Assembly (NCBI GenBank): GCA_046233135.1
Contig: JBJXHN010000002.1
Span: 434,001 to 498,000, forward strand
DNA length: 64,000 nt
Direction of reading: 5' to 3'
Source of the DNA: JBJXHN01 sp046233135
GTDB taxonomy: Bacteria; Pseudomonadota; Alphaproteobacteria; Rhodospirillales; Rhodospirillaceae
Positions 28,288 through 36,675 of the stretch are shown one piece after another. The notes beneath the pieces are model-generated. The model searched no databases, was not told the DNA's origin, and saw nothing but the letters and a program-made list of their open reading frames with translations. Positions within the stretch are counted from its first letter, which is position 1. Every line of letters starts with the position of its first letter. Made by a program: the position numbers and the translations under genes.

Positions 28288-29532
28288 ATGACCAAGCCCA
28301 CTGCCCGCCCCGGTATCGTCCGCCGCACCTTCCTTGCCTCTGCCGGTGCCGTGGCGCTGTCGGCGCCTTTCATCCGGCCGTCCCGGGCCGCCGAGTCGAT
28401 CCGTATCGGCGAGATCAACAGCTACAGCCGCATCCCCGCCTTCACCCTGCCGTACCGCAACGGCTGGCAACTGGCGGTGGAACAGATCAATGCCGCCGGC
28501 GGGGTGCTGGGCGGCCGGCCGCTGGAGGTGTTCAGCCGCGACGACAACGGCCAGCCCGGCGATGCGGTGACCGCCGCCCAGGAACTGGTCAGCCGTCACG
28601 AAGTCCATGCCCTGGCCGGCACCTTCCTGTCCAACGTCGGTCTGGCGGTGGCGGATTTCGCCGCCCAAAAGGAAGTGCTGTTCCTGGCTGCCGAACCGCT
28701 GACCGATGCCCTGACCTGGGAGCAGGGCAACCGCTATACCTTCCGCCTGCGTCCCAGCACCTTCATGCAGGCCAACATCCTGGCCCAGGAAGCGGCCAAG
28801 CTGCCGATCACCAAATGGGCGACCATCGCCCCCAACTATGAATACGGCACCTCGTCGGTGGAGCGGTTCAAAACCCTGCTGACCGCCCTGAAGCCCGAGG
28901 TGGAGTTCGTCGGCGAACAGTGGCCGGCCCTGTTCAAGCTGGACGCCGGTCCCAGTGTCCAGGCCCTGATGGACAGCGGGGCAGAGGGGATTTTCAACGT
29001 GCTGTTCGGCCCCGATCTGCCCAAGTTCGTGCGCGAAGGCGACCTGCGCGGCCTGTTCGAAGGGCGCGAGGTGGTCAGCATGCTGACCGGCGAGCCCGAA
29101 TACCTGAACCCCCTGGGCGACGAGGCGCCGAGCGGCTGGATCGTCACCGGCTACCCCTGGTATGCGATCGAAGACCGCGCCCATGTGGCCTTCGTCCAGG
29201 CCTATCAGGACCGCTGGGGCGAGGATCCGACCCTGGGGTCGCTGGTCGGCTACAATACCCTCAGCGCCCTGGCCGTGGCGTTCCAGAACGCCGATTCCAC
29301 GGACACCGACGATCTGATCGACACCATGCGCGGCTTGCAGGTGTTCACGCCGGCCGGCAACATCACCTTCCGCCCCGGCGACCACCAGTCGACCATGGGG
29401 GCCTGGGTCGGCCGCACCGCCGTGGAAGACGGCAAAGGGGTCATGACCGGCTGGCACTACGTGCCCGGCGACACGGTTCTGCCGCCCGAGGATGTGGCCA
29501 GCGACTGGCGTCCCGAAGATGCCAACGACTGA
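28288..29532 (+). CDS. Branched-chain amino-acid-type ABC substrate-binding protein (Tat-exported)
   Basis: 414 residues from the ATG after GAAGG. The twin-arginine signal is VRRTFLASAGAVALSAPF, cleaved near SRAAE. The mature chain has the type I periplasmic fold of LivJ-like proteins: IRIGEINSYSRIPAF, GWQLAVEQINAAGGVLGGRPL and IAPNYEYGTSS. These proteins bind amino acids, amides or small organic acids. No ATPase or permease gene is close, so it is an orphan. It is divergent from a large sensor kinase and overlaps the downstream protease gene by 14 bases, which suggests a sensing or shared-regulation role (inference). Confidence 0.9.
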   Translation: MTKPTARPGIVRRTFLASAGAVALSAPFIRPSRAAESIRIGEINSYSRIPAFTLPYRNGWQLAVEQINAAGGVLGGRPLEVFSRDDNGQPGDAVTAAQELVSRHEVHALAGTFLSNVGLAVADFAAQKEVLFLAAEPLTDALTWEQGNRYTFRLRPSTFMQANILAQEAAKLPITKWATIAPNYEYGTSSVERFKTLLTALKPEVEFVGEQWPALFKLDAGPSVQALMDSGAEGIFNVLFGPDLPKFVREGDLRGLFEGREVVSMLTGEPEYLNPLGDEAPSGWIVTGYPWYAIEDRAHVAFVQAYQDRWGEDPTLGSLVGYNTLSALAVAFQNADSTDTDDLIDTMRGLQVFTPAGNITFRPGDHQSTMGAWVGRTAVEDGKGVMTGWHYVPGDTVLPPEDVASDWRPEDAND

Positions 29533-30622
29533 CCGGAACCATCCGGGGCGGCTGCTGCCCGGCCTGCTGCTGGCGGCCGGGCTGCTGGCGGCCGGTTTCG
29601 CGGGGGCCGCAGGGGCCGCGCAGCCCAGCGACGACCTGTTCGGCGCACCGGCACCAGCGCCGGCAAAGACACCCGCACCGGCGGCGACCACCACCGCTGC
29701 CCCTGTCCCCGCCACGGGCGGCGGGGAGGGTGGGGCGAACGGGCTGGAAAGCCTGGAGGCCCTGCGCCAAAAGCTGAAGCCGGGGATCAAGGGGCTGGAC
29801 GACCGGCTGACCACCACGGCGTCGGCCTATCCCTGGGCGGCCGTGGGGCGGGTCAACCGCAACGACGGATCCTTCTGCACCGGCACCCTGGTGGCGCCGG
29901 ACCGGGTGCTGACCGCCGCCCACTGCCTGTGGAACAAGCGCACCCGCGACTGGTTTCCCACCGCCGGCCTGCATTTCGTCGCCGGCTATTCCCGGGGCGA
30001 ATGGCTGGCCCACAGCGGCGTGACCGCCACCCGCACCGGCCCCGACTATATCCCCAGCAACACCGGCAAGAACGCCAAGGCCGAAGGGGACTGGGCCGTG
30101 CTGACCCTGGCCGAGCCCCTGGGCGACTCGCTGGGGCATTTCGGGGTGCAGCCCGGCGTGCCCAAGGACGCGCTGATCGGCCAGGTGGGCTACAGCTTCG
30201 ACCGCCGCCACGTCCAGACCGCCAACATCGGCTGCACCGTCCTGGCCCGCCCCAATCCGACGGTGATCTACCATGACTGCGATGCGGTGAACGGTGACAG
30301 CGGCTCCCCCCTGTTCGTCTGGTTCGAAGACGGCCCCCGGGTGATCGGCCTGCATGTGGGGACCGCCCGCCGCTCCCCCGAGTCCATCGGGGTTGCCTTG
30401 GATGTGGGCGTGGCCATTGCCACCGCCTCGGCTGCCCGTTCCGGCGGCCAGCCGGTGGATACGCCTCTGGCCGAGGCGCTGATGGCGCGGCTGGGCTATG
30501 GCGGGCTGGCCGACTTGCGCACGGCCGCCGCCGCCGCTGGCCATCCGGTCGGGACAGGGGGGATGAGCCCGCGGGAGTATGGACTGCTTCTGTCGGGTCA
30601 GTTGCCGGCAAACAAGCCTTGA
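29519..30622 (+). CDS. Secreted trypsin-like serine protease (S1 family)
   Basis: 367 residues starting at MPTTDRNH, inside the tail of the preceding gene. The signal peptide is LLPGLLLAAGLLAAGFAG, followed by a Pro/Ala-rich linker to about residue 80. The catalytic triad is complete: His in LTAAHCLW, Asp in AEGDWAVLTL and Ser in NGDSGSPLF. Cysteine pairs around the His and before the Ser (C-T-G-T, YHDCDAVNGDSG) suggest disulfides. The C-terminal 80 residues contain DTPLAEALMARLGYGG and may be a peptidoglycan-binding-like helical tail. It acts outside the cytoplasm. The substrate is unknown. Confidence 0.88.
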   Translation: MPTTDRNHPGRLLPGLLLAAGLLAAGFAGAAGAAQPSDDLFGAPAPAPAKTPAPAATTTAAPVPATGGGEGGANGLESLEALRQKLKPGIKGLDDRLTTTASAYPWAAVGRVNRNDGSFCTGTLVAPDRVLTAAHCLWNKRTRDWFPTAGLHFVAGYSRGEWLAHSGVTATRTGPDYIPSNTGKNAKAEGDWAVLTLAEPLGDSLGHFGVQPGVPKDALIGQVGYSFDRRHVQTANIGCTVLARPNPTVIYHDCDAVNGDSGSPLFVWFEDGPRVIGLHVGTARRSPESIGVALDVGVAIATASAARSGGQPVDTPLAEALMARLGYGGLADLRTAAAAAGHPVGTGGMSPREYGLLLSGQLPANKP

Positions 30623-30637
30623 TGTCGCTTTTCCGAC

Positions 30638-30661
30638 CTCGGCATCGCTCTATATGCCGAG
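30638..30661 (+). repeat. Small hairpin downstream of the protease
   Basis: Perfect 8-base arms CTCGGCAT and ATGCCGAG with an 8-base loop, 16 bases after the protease stop. A T-run comes only about 23 bases later, so termination here is uncertain. Confidence 0.4.
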
Positions 30662-30698
30662 AGGCTGTAAGGGTCTGTCCGCTTTTTTTGAATGGTTA

Positions 30699-30712
30699 TT
30701 GATCGAGCGCAA
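30699..30712 (+). promoter_or_regulatory. FixK/FNR-type activator site
   Basis: TTGA, six bases, GCAA matches the alphaproteobacterial FixK pattern TTG(A/C)-N6-(T/G)CAA. It is centred about 80 bases before the peroxidase ATG. A weak -10 (CATTCT, 30735-30740) sits where a class II activated promoter would need it. Cytochrome c peroxidases are often induced this way at low oxygen. Confidence 0.45.
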
Positions 30713-30784
30713 TGCCCATGAAGGCAATGGGGTTCATTCTCGTGGCGTCCACATCCCCTATTGGACAAAACAAGGAGACGCTCC

Positions 30785-31846
30785 ATGAAGTTCTCTTCCT
30801 TCGCCAGTTCTCTGGCCACCGCTGCGGTGGCCCTGATGGTGGCTTTGCCAGCCAGCGCCCAGGACGCCGATCTGCGCGCCCGGGCCGCCGAAATCTTCAA
30901 GCCCGTTCCCTCGATGGTGCCTGCCGTTGCCGATAACGCGGTGACCCGGGACAAGGTGGATCTGGGCCGCATGCTGTTCTTCGATCCGCGCCTGTCGGCG
31001 TCCGGCCTGATTTCCTGCAACACCTGCCATAACCTGGGCATGGGTGGGGACGATAACCTGGAGACCTCTATCGGTCACGGCTGGCAGAAGGGTCCGCGCA
31101 ACGCCCCGACCGTGCTGAACGCCGTGTTCAACACCGCCCAGTTCTGGGATGGCCGCGCCGAGGATCTGAAGGCCCAGGCCAAGGGGCCGGTGCAGGCCGG
31201 CGTCGAAATGGCCAGCACGCCGGATCGCGTTGTCTCGACGCTGAAAAGCATGCCGGAATACGTCGACCGCTTCGGCGTCGCCTTCCCCAACGAAGACGAC
31301 CCGGTGACCTTCGACAACATGGCCAAGGCCATCGAAGCCTTCGAAGCCACCCTGATCACCCCGGCTTCGGCCTTCGACCAGTTCCTGGAAGGCAATGACA
31401 ACGCCCTGACCGCCGACGAAAAAGCCGGTCTGGCGCTGTTCATGGACAAGGGCTGCGCGGCCTGCCATTCCGGCGTGAACGTGGGCGGCGACGGCTACTA
31501 TCCGTTCGGCGTGGTGGAGAAGCCGGGCTCCGACATTCTGCCGCCGGGGGACAAGGGTCGCTTCGCGGTGACCAAGACCGCCGCCGACGACTACGTCTTC
31601 CGCGCCGGGCCGCTGCGCAACATCGCTCTGACCGCGCCCTATTTCCACTCCGGCAAGGTCTGGGATCTGCGCCAGGCGGTGGGCATCATGGGTGTTGCCC
31701 AGCTCGGCGAGGACCTGTCGGAAGGCGAGATCGACCAGATCACCGCGTTCCTGAAGGCCCTGACCGGCGAGCAGCCGCAGGTGGAATATCCCATCCTGCC
31801 GGTCAGCACGGCCGATACCCCGCTGCCCGTCGCCATGACGGAATGA
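30785..31846 (+). CDS. Di-haem cytochrome c peroxidase (CcpA/MauG family)
   Basis: 353 residues from the ATG after AGGAGACGCTCC. The signal peptide MKFSSFASSLATAAVALMVA is cleaved after ASA. Two c-type haem sites are present: CNTCH near residue 80 and CAACH near 226. The family blocks ARLLFFDPRLS-like (GRMLFFDPRLSASG), RNAPTVLNAVFN, FWDGRAEDL and TAPYFHSGKVWDL are intact. It reduces hydrogen peroxide to water in the periplasm with electrons from small cytochromes. A FixK/FNR-like site upstream suggests microaerobic induction. It is followed by its own terminator, so the gene is monocistronic. Confidence 0.95.
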   Translation: MKFSSFASSLATAAVALMVALPASAQDADLRARAAEIFKPVPSMVPAVADNAVTRDKVDLGRMLFFDPRLSASGLISCNTCHNLGMGGDDNLETSIGHGWQKGPRNAPTVLNAVFNTAQFWDGRAEDLKAQAKGPVQAGVEMASTPDRVVSTLKSMPEYVDRFGVAFPNEDDPVTFDNMAKAIEAFEATLITPASAFDQFLEGNDNALTADEKAGLALFMDKGCAACHSGVNVGGDGYYPFGVVEKPGSDILPPGDKGRFAVTKTAADDYVFRAGPLRNIALTAPYFHSGKVWDLRQAVGIMGVAQLGEDLSEGEIDQITAFLKALTGEQPQVEYPILPVSTADTPLPVAMTE

Positions 31847-31881
31847 GGGATTGATACCGGTTCGTGGGCCGGGTTGACGAG

Positions 31882-31917
31882 AAAGGGGCGGGGTCCGGTC
31901 GGGGTCCGCCCCTTTTT
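31882..31917 (+). terminator. Intrinsic terminator after the peroxidase gene
   Basis: Arms AAAGGGGCGG (31882-31891) and CCGCCCCTTT (31906-31915) pair perfectly around a GC-rich 14-base loop, and the T-run TTTTT follows. The A-run on the left also makes it usable for the convergent glycosyltransferase gene. Confidence 0.85.
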
Positions 31918-31937
31918 CGTGTGTCGGGGAGAACGGG

Positions 31938-33188
31938 TCAGGGCAGATTGGCGGGCGGGCGTTCGGGGCCGTGCAGGGGCGTCCAGCGCAGGTCGGGGGT
32001 CCGGCCCTCGGCGATGGCAAGGACGGCGGCGTTGAAGGCCCGGACCCGGTCGCGGGTATCCACATGAACGGCCCGCAGCAGGTGGGATCCCGCCGGTTCA
32101 TCGGGGATCTGTCCGCCCAGCTTGGTCTGGAAGCGCTGTTCATAGATCTGCCAGGCGTCGAACGAGGCGCCTCGCGCTCCGGTGGACTGGTGGGCGATGC
32201 ACAGGTCGTTGGCCACGGCGACCCGCAGGCCGGCCCGGTGGCAGCGGAAGCTGTAGTCGATGTCGTACAGGTGGAAGCCGTCGAAGGTGTCGGCGTCGAA
32301 GGCGATGGTGTCGAAGGTCCGCCGCCAGCCGGCCAGGAAGACGCCGTCCAGGGCCTGGATGCCACCGTCCAGACGTCCTTGCAGGCCATAGGTCTCCACC
32401 CGCCACTGGGTATCGTCGGGACCCTTGTGCGGCACGAAGCCTCGCTGATGCTGCCAGCCGGAGCGAATCCAGGTGGCGCCGGTCAGCCGTGTGGTGCCGG
32501 CGATACCCAGCAGGTCGCAGTGGTCCATATGGGCACGCAGCCGGGCTTCGAAATCATCGGCCAGGATTTCCACATCGTCGTGGGTCAGGATCAGGATCTC
32601 TCCGTTCGCCACCCGCAGGCCTCGCGTATAGCCCTCGCACAGGGAACGGGCATTGCGGATGGCAATGATCTCCACCTGGGGACCCAGGACGGCGCGGTAG
32701 GTTTCCACGGCACGAGCGAATTTCCCGTCGTCGATGGAGCAGAGGACGACCGAAATCATGGGTCCGTCGATGACCGGACCCAGGGGACGGACGGCCGGCC
32801 GGTCGCCGGCCAGAGTCGGGTCGGCCATGATCACCGCTTCCATTTCCTGCAACTGCCGCAGGCGGGCGGGGTGATAGGCGGGGTCCCGCTGGGTGGCGGT
32901 GGTGGCGATGTCGAAAGCGGCTTTGTGCTGCTCCAGGGCCGACAGGGCGTCGGCCAGATCGGTCAGGGTGGCGGCGTGGTTGGCGCTCAACTGATTGGCC
33001 CGTACCAGCACCGGCAAGGCATCCTGGGGTTGCCCCTTGCGGATGAAGACCAGGCCGAGCAGGCGATAGAAATCGGCGTTGCTCTGATCGTCCACAAGCC
33101 GTTCGCGGCATACCCCCTCGACGAAGCCGAGCCGGCCACCGCTCAGGGCCTTGTACAGATCGTCGATGGAAAGGGACGCGGAAGCCAT
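31938..33188 (-). CDS. TPR-containing glycosyltransferase, GT2-like
   Basis: 416 residues. About the first 120 are helical repeats of the TPR kind (NADFYRLLGLVFIRKGQPQDAL, HAATLTDLADALSALEQHKAAF, in parts). The rest resembles GT2: SVVLCSIDDGKF at the start of the Rossmann part, ILILTHDDVEI with the DxD-like metal site, and DGVFLAGWRR and FHLYDIDYSFRCHRAG as acceptor-side motifs. It is cytoplasmic and has no membrane helix. It is the last gene of a leftward group of glycan genes. TPRs probably dock it to other enzymes of the pathway (inference). Confidence 0.75.
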   Translation of the reverse strand: MASASLSIDDLYKALSGGRLGFVEGVCRERLVDDQSNADFYRLLGLVFIRKGQPQDALPVLVRANQLSANHAATLTDLADALSALEQHKAAFDIATTATQRDPAYHPARLRQLQEMEAVIMADPTLAGDRPAVRPLGPVIDGPMISVVLCSIDDGKFARAVETYRAVLGPQVEIIAIRNARSLCEGYTRGLRVANGEILILTHDDVEILADDFEARLRAHMDHCDLLGIAGTTRLTGATWIRSGWQHQRGFVPHKGPDDTQWRVETYGLQGRLDGGIQALDGVFLAGWRRTFDTIAFDADTFDGFHLYDIDYSFRCHRAGLRVAVANDLCIAHQSTGARGASFDAWQIYEQRFQTKLGGQIPDEPAGSHLLRAVHVDTRDRVRAFNAAVLAIAEGRTPDLRWTPLHGPERPPANLP

Positions 33189-33283
33189 GGGGTTTGTCGG
33201 TCGCTCTATCGCGCGGGAAACAGGGGCTGAGATGTTTGGGGCCGCGCCCGGCGGGAATGGAAACGCCCGGCGCGGGAGTGGAA

Positions 33284-34741
33284 TCAGGCCGGGGGGTGCT
33301 GCCCCTTGGCCTGGTGCAGCAGGCGTACGGCATCCTCTTCCCGGCCGGCGCGGAACAGCAGCACGGCCAGGCCTTCCGAAGCGTCACGGTGGTTCGGCTT
33401 CTGACGCAGGATTTCCTGATAGATTCCGGCGGCGCGGTCGATGTCTCCCTGATCGGCGGCGGTCCGCGCCATCTTGACGGCATCGGCGATTGAAAAGGAT
33501 CCGAAAGGCCGGGGTTCGCGGCCGGCCACCAGGTCCTTGATCACCGACATATGGCGGGGCAGGCAGACCTTGCGAAGGTCGTAGGTATCCACCACGAACT
33601 GGCGGGCGGCGGCGCGAATCGGTTCCATCTCCTTTTGCGAAACCAGGGCTTCCTCGACCCTGTCGGCCAGAGCTTTGCGGTCGAAGAAATCGGTCAGCAG
33701 GCCGGTTTCGCCGTCGCGGATGGCTTCCATCACCGGTGGGGTGGCCGATCCGATCACCAGACAGCCCGAACTCATGGCTTCCAGCATCGACCAGGATAGC
33801 ACGAACGGATAAGTCAGATAGACGTGGACGCTGGAAACCTGCAACAGGGCGAGGAACTGGCTGTAGGGGATCTGCCCCAGGAAATGCACCCGCTCCAGGT
33901 CGATCTGACCTTTCTGCTCCTCCAGCAGGGCTTCGCGGAAGCATTTGCCCCCAGCCAGGCGGGAACCGTAGCTGACGCCATCCCCGCCGACCACCAGCAC
34001 CTGGGCGTTGGGGCGGCGGCGCAGGATATCGGGCAGGGCGCGCATGAAGGTGTGGAAACCGCGATAGGGCTCCAGATTGCGTGAGACGTAGGTGATCACC
34101 TCGTCCTGTCGTGACAGCTTCCGGCCGTTTTTCAGGGTGACGGCGGTGTTGGGCTTGGGTCTTACGGCGTCGGTATCGATGCCGTCATGGATCACCGAAA
34201 TGCGCCGGCGGTGCATGTCGGGGTAGCGCGACGCCTGCCAGACGGTGGGGGATTGCCCCCAGTCGGCGGCCTGGAGACCCAGCAGGTTGCCGGTGTTGAA
34301 GACGCGCATGCGCGGGCCGTCCACGGCTTCGTCCCGGGGGAATTCCGGGTCGAATCCGGTGTCCGCCCCCCGGCCGTGGTAGAAGAATTCAAAGAAGCTG
34401 AGCAGCGGCGTGTCGGGCCAGACGTCCTTCAGGAACAGGGTCTCGCCCCAGCCGTTGTGGCCCAGCATGATGTCCGGCGTGAAGCCTTCCGCCTTAAGTT
34501 CGCGAGCCTTGGCCCAGACGGCTTCGGCGTGGTCCAGGATACCGGTCATTCCCGGTTCCCACCGGTGCTGTCCGCTGACCTTGGAAGTCTTCAATTCGTA
34601 GATCACCGAGCGGACCCCCGGCAGATCCCGGCCACGGGACTGCCGGATGGCGATCACCTCGGCCCCGGGTTCCTGTGCCAGGATCGGGGCAATGTGCTTG
34701 TACTGGGCGGGAAAGCTTTGATGGACGAAAAGAACTCTCAT
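33284..34741 (-). CDS. GT4 glycosyltransferase with C-terminal TPR
   Basis: 485 residues starting at MRVLFVHQSFPAQYK. The GT-B fold is clear: N-terminal acceptor domain with LGHNGWGETLFLKDVWP, and C-terminal domain with YVSRNLEPYRGFHTFMRALP. VLVVGGDGVSYG and the donor-binding region WSMLEAMSSGCLVIGSATPPVMEAI follow. The last 60 residues (ADQGDIDRAAGIYQEILRQ then HRDASEGLAVLLFRAG) are a TPR pair. The donor is unknown. It is encoded before the GT2/TPR gene on the same strand with a 95-base gap. Both carry TPRs, which is unusual and suggests a shared scaffold. Confidence 0.85.
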   Translation of the reverse strand: MRVLFVHQSFPAQYKHIAPILAQEPGAEVIAIRQSRGRDLPGVRSVIYELKTSKVSGQHRWEPGMTGILDHAEAVWAKARELKAEGFTPDIMLGHNGWGETLFLKDVWPDTPLLSFFEFFYHGRGADTGFDPEFPRDEAVDGPRMRVFNTGNLLGLQAADWGQSPTVWQASRYPDMHRRRISVIHDGIDTDAVRPKPNTAVTLKNGRKLSRQDEVITYVSRNLEPYRGFHTFMRALPDILRRRPNAQVLVVGGDGVSYGSRLAGGKCFREALLEEQKGQIDLERVHFLGQIPYSQFLALLQVSSVHVYLTYPFVLSWSMLEAMSSGCLVIGSATPPVMEAIRDGETGLLTDFFDRKALADRVEEALVSQKEMEPIRAAARQFVVDTYDLRKVCLPRHMSVIKDLVAGREPRPFGSFSIADAVKMARTAADQGDIDRAAGIYQEILRQKPNHRDASEGLAVLLFRAGREEDAVRLLHQAKGQHPPA

Positions 34742-34886
34742 GGGATATCCGCCAGTGTTCCTGATGCGATTTTGGCTGCGCAGCCATGGCGGGGCAGAAT
34801 AAGGCATCAGGGCCAGGGCGCAACCATCGTACGAGCGCGCGGAAAGATGTTCCCCGGTTTCGGCGTTCAGGCAGAGGAGAAGCGGT

Positions 34887-35561
34887 GTGGCCGGAAGCGA
34901 AGAAGATACCTACTACAACAACGTCAATGGCGATCTGTTGGCCTTCATGCCGGGCGGGCAGCAGCGGGTCGTCGAGATCGGATGCGGGGCCGGGGCCTTG
35001 GCGGCGGCTTATCGGGAAGCCAACCCGGCCTGCCACTATACGGGCGTGGAAATGATGCCCGAGATGGCCGCGCGGGCACGGGCGGTGATGAACCGTGTCA
35101 TCGAGGCCGATGTGGAGACCTTGCCCGCCGAAGCTCTGGGAGACCCGGGGTCGGTGGACATTATCGTCTACGGTGACGTGCTGGAGCACCTTCGCGATCC
35201 CTGGGCCGTGTTGCGTGCCCATCTTCTTCTGCTGCGGCCCGGTGGAGTCGTGGCTGTGAGCCTGCCCAATGTCCAGTACTGGGGAGTCCTGGAGGACTTG
35301 CTGCGGGGCACGTGGACCTACCGCGATAGCGGCGTGCTGGACCGGACCCATCTGCGGTTCTTCACTCTGGATACGGCGATAAGCCTGCTGACAGATGCCG
35401 GTCTGACGGTGGTCGGCATCCGGGGACGGGTGAAGACAGAAGATCAGTCCGACGACATCCGCGCGCTCCTGGCACCCGTCTGCGCGGCATTGGGGGCGTC
35501 GGAGCAGCCGGATCGAATGCGGTGCATCCAGTACGTGTTTCAGGCGGTCAATTCCGTTTGA
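34887..35561 (+). CDS. Class I SAM-dependent methyltransferase
   Basis: 224 residues from a GTG after GAGGAGAAG. Motif I VVEIGCGAGALA, motif post-I acidic VEMM, motif II IIVYGDVLEHLRDP and motif III LLRPGGVVAVSLPN match the methyltransferase-11/ubiquinone-like type. VLDRTHLRFFTLDT near residue 155 is common in sugar and glycan O-methyltransferases. The substrate is not shown. It sits between glycosyltransferase genes and overlaps the tail of the next, oppositely oriented gene by 14 bases. Confidence 0.87.
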   Translation: MAGSEEDTYYNNVNGDLLAFMPGGQQRVVEIGCGAGALAAAYREANPACHYTGVEMMPEMAARARAVMNRVIEADVETLPAEALGDPGSVDIIVYGDVLEHLRDPWAVLRAHLLLLRPGGVVAVSLPNVQYWGVLEDLLRGTWTYRDSGVLDRTHLRFFTLDTAISLLTDAGLTVVGIRGRVKTEDQSDDIRALLAPVCAALGASEQPDRMRCIQYVFQAVNSV

Positions 35562-36675
35562 CGCGCCGGGCCAAGGTGACGATGGCGTCCGCCGCCTCCA
35601 GCCAGGTTTCGTTCAAGGCCGTGGTGCGCAAGGCGCCCTCGCTCAGCTGTTGCAGCAGGGAACGGTCGTCCACCAGGCGGGCCAGCGCGGCGGTGACGGA
35701 CTCGGCAGAGGTATCGGCGGCAAGCAGGCCGTTGTCGCCGTCGCGGACCTGTTCGGCCAGGCCGCCCACCGGGGTGGCCACCACCGGCAGGCCGGTGGCG
35801 AAAGCCTCGTTCACCAGGCCGGACTGGCTCGCTTCAATATAGGGCAGCACCAGGATGTCGGCGGCGGACAGCAGGGCGGGGATCTCCTCGTCGGGGATCC
35901 AGCGGTTGTCGATGGTGACGTCGGGCAGGGCGGACAGGGCGGCGGCCTGATTCCCCAGGTCACCGCCGCCACTGACCCGCAGGCGCACCGGCAGGCTCCG
36001 CTCACGCAGGGCGCCATAGGCCCGTACCAGCCGGTCGAGCCCCTTGTAGGGCAGGATTCGGCCGAGGAAGAGCAGCGACAGGGGCTGGCCCGTCGTATCC
36101 GTGCCCCGGGTGCGCCGTCCCTGCCAATCAAGGGGCGGGCCGAGGGGGGCGACGGCCACCGAATCGGGAGCGACGCCATGCACGTCCACCAGTCGGTCGG
36201 CGACGAATCGGGTGGGAGCCACATAGCCCGCCAGCCCCGGCGGCGGCCGGTAGAACCAGTCCTTCAGCGGCGCACCGTCTCCCGGGTGAGGGGTGGCATC
36301 GTGGATGGTGCAGACCACCGGCACGCCGGTACCATTGAGCAGGGGCAGGGTCGGACGGGTCCACAGGTGGGTCATGGTCGACAGCACCAGGTCGATCCGA
36401 TGCTTGCGCACATAGCGTGCCAGCCGGGCCATGGTTACCGGCAGCAACAGGGTGGCGCGCAGGCACGAGGCGATATCGGTGTAGGTGTCGATCTCCAGGG
36501 TCGGCACGTCCAGCGCCCGGAAGGCCTCGATCAGGTCGCACTGACGCGACAGGGCCAAGTGGACCTCCACATCCTCCCGCTGCTTCAGGGTGCGGGCCAG
36601 ATCCAGGGCATGGCGCGGCCCGCCGCCCTTGCGCCCCCAGTACCACAGCAGGATGCGAATCGGCGGCGCGCTCAT
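35548..36675 (-). CDS. GT4 glycosyltransferase
   Basis: 375 residues starting at MSAPPIRILLWYWG, with the ATG overlapping the TGA of the upstream gene. GGGPRHALDLARTL at the N-terminus is the usual glycine-rich loop of GT-B enzymes. The second domain begins LLFLGRILPYKGLDRLVRAYG, with RLRVSGGGDLG and then ILVLPYIEASQSGLVNEAFATG for donor binding. The EASQSGL/NEAFATG segment has the expected acidic pair. It is translationally coupled to the GT2 gene, so the two may add successive sugars. Confidence 0.88.
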   Translation of the reverse strand: MSAPPIRILLWYWGRKGGGPRHALDLARTLKQREDVEVHLALSRQCDLIEAFRALDVPTLEIDTYTDIASCLRATLLLPVTMARLARYVRKHRIDLVLSTMTHLWTRPTLPLLNGTGVPVVCTIHDATPHPGDGAPLKDWFYRPPPGLAGYVAPTRFVADRLVDVHGVAPDSVAVAPLGPPLDWQGRRTRGTDTTGQPLSLLFLGRILPYKGLDRLVRAYGALRERSLPVRLRVSGGGDLGNQAAALSALPDVTIDNRWIPDEEIPALLSAADILVLPYIEASQSGLVNEAFATGLPVVATPVGGLAEQVRDGDNGLLAADTSAESVTAALARLVDDRSLLQQLSEGALRTTALNETWLEAADAIVTLARRVKRN

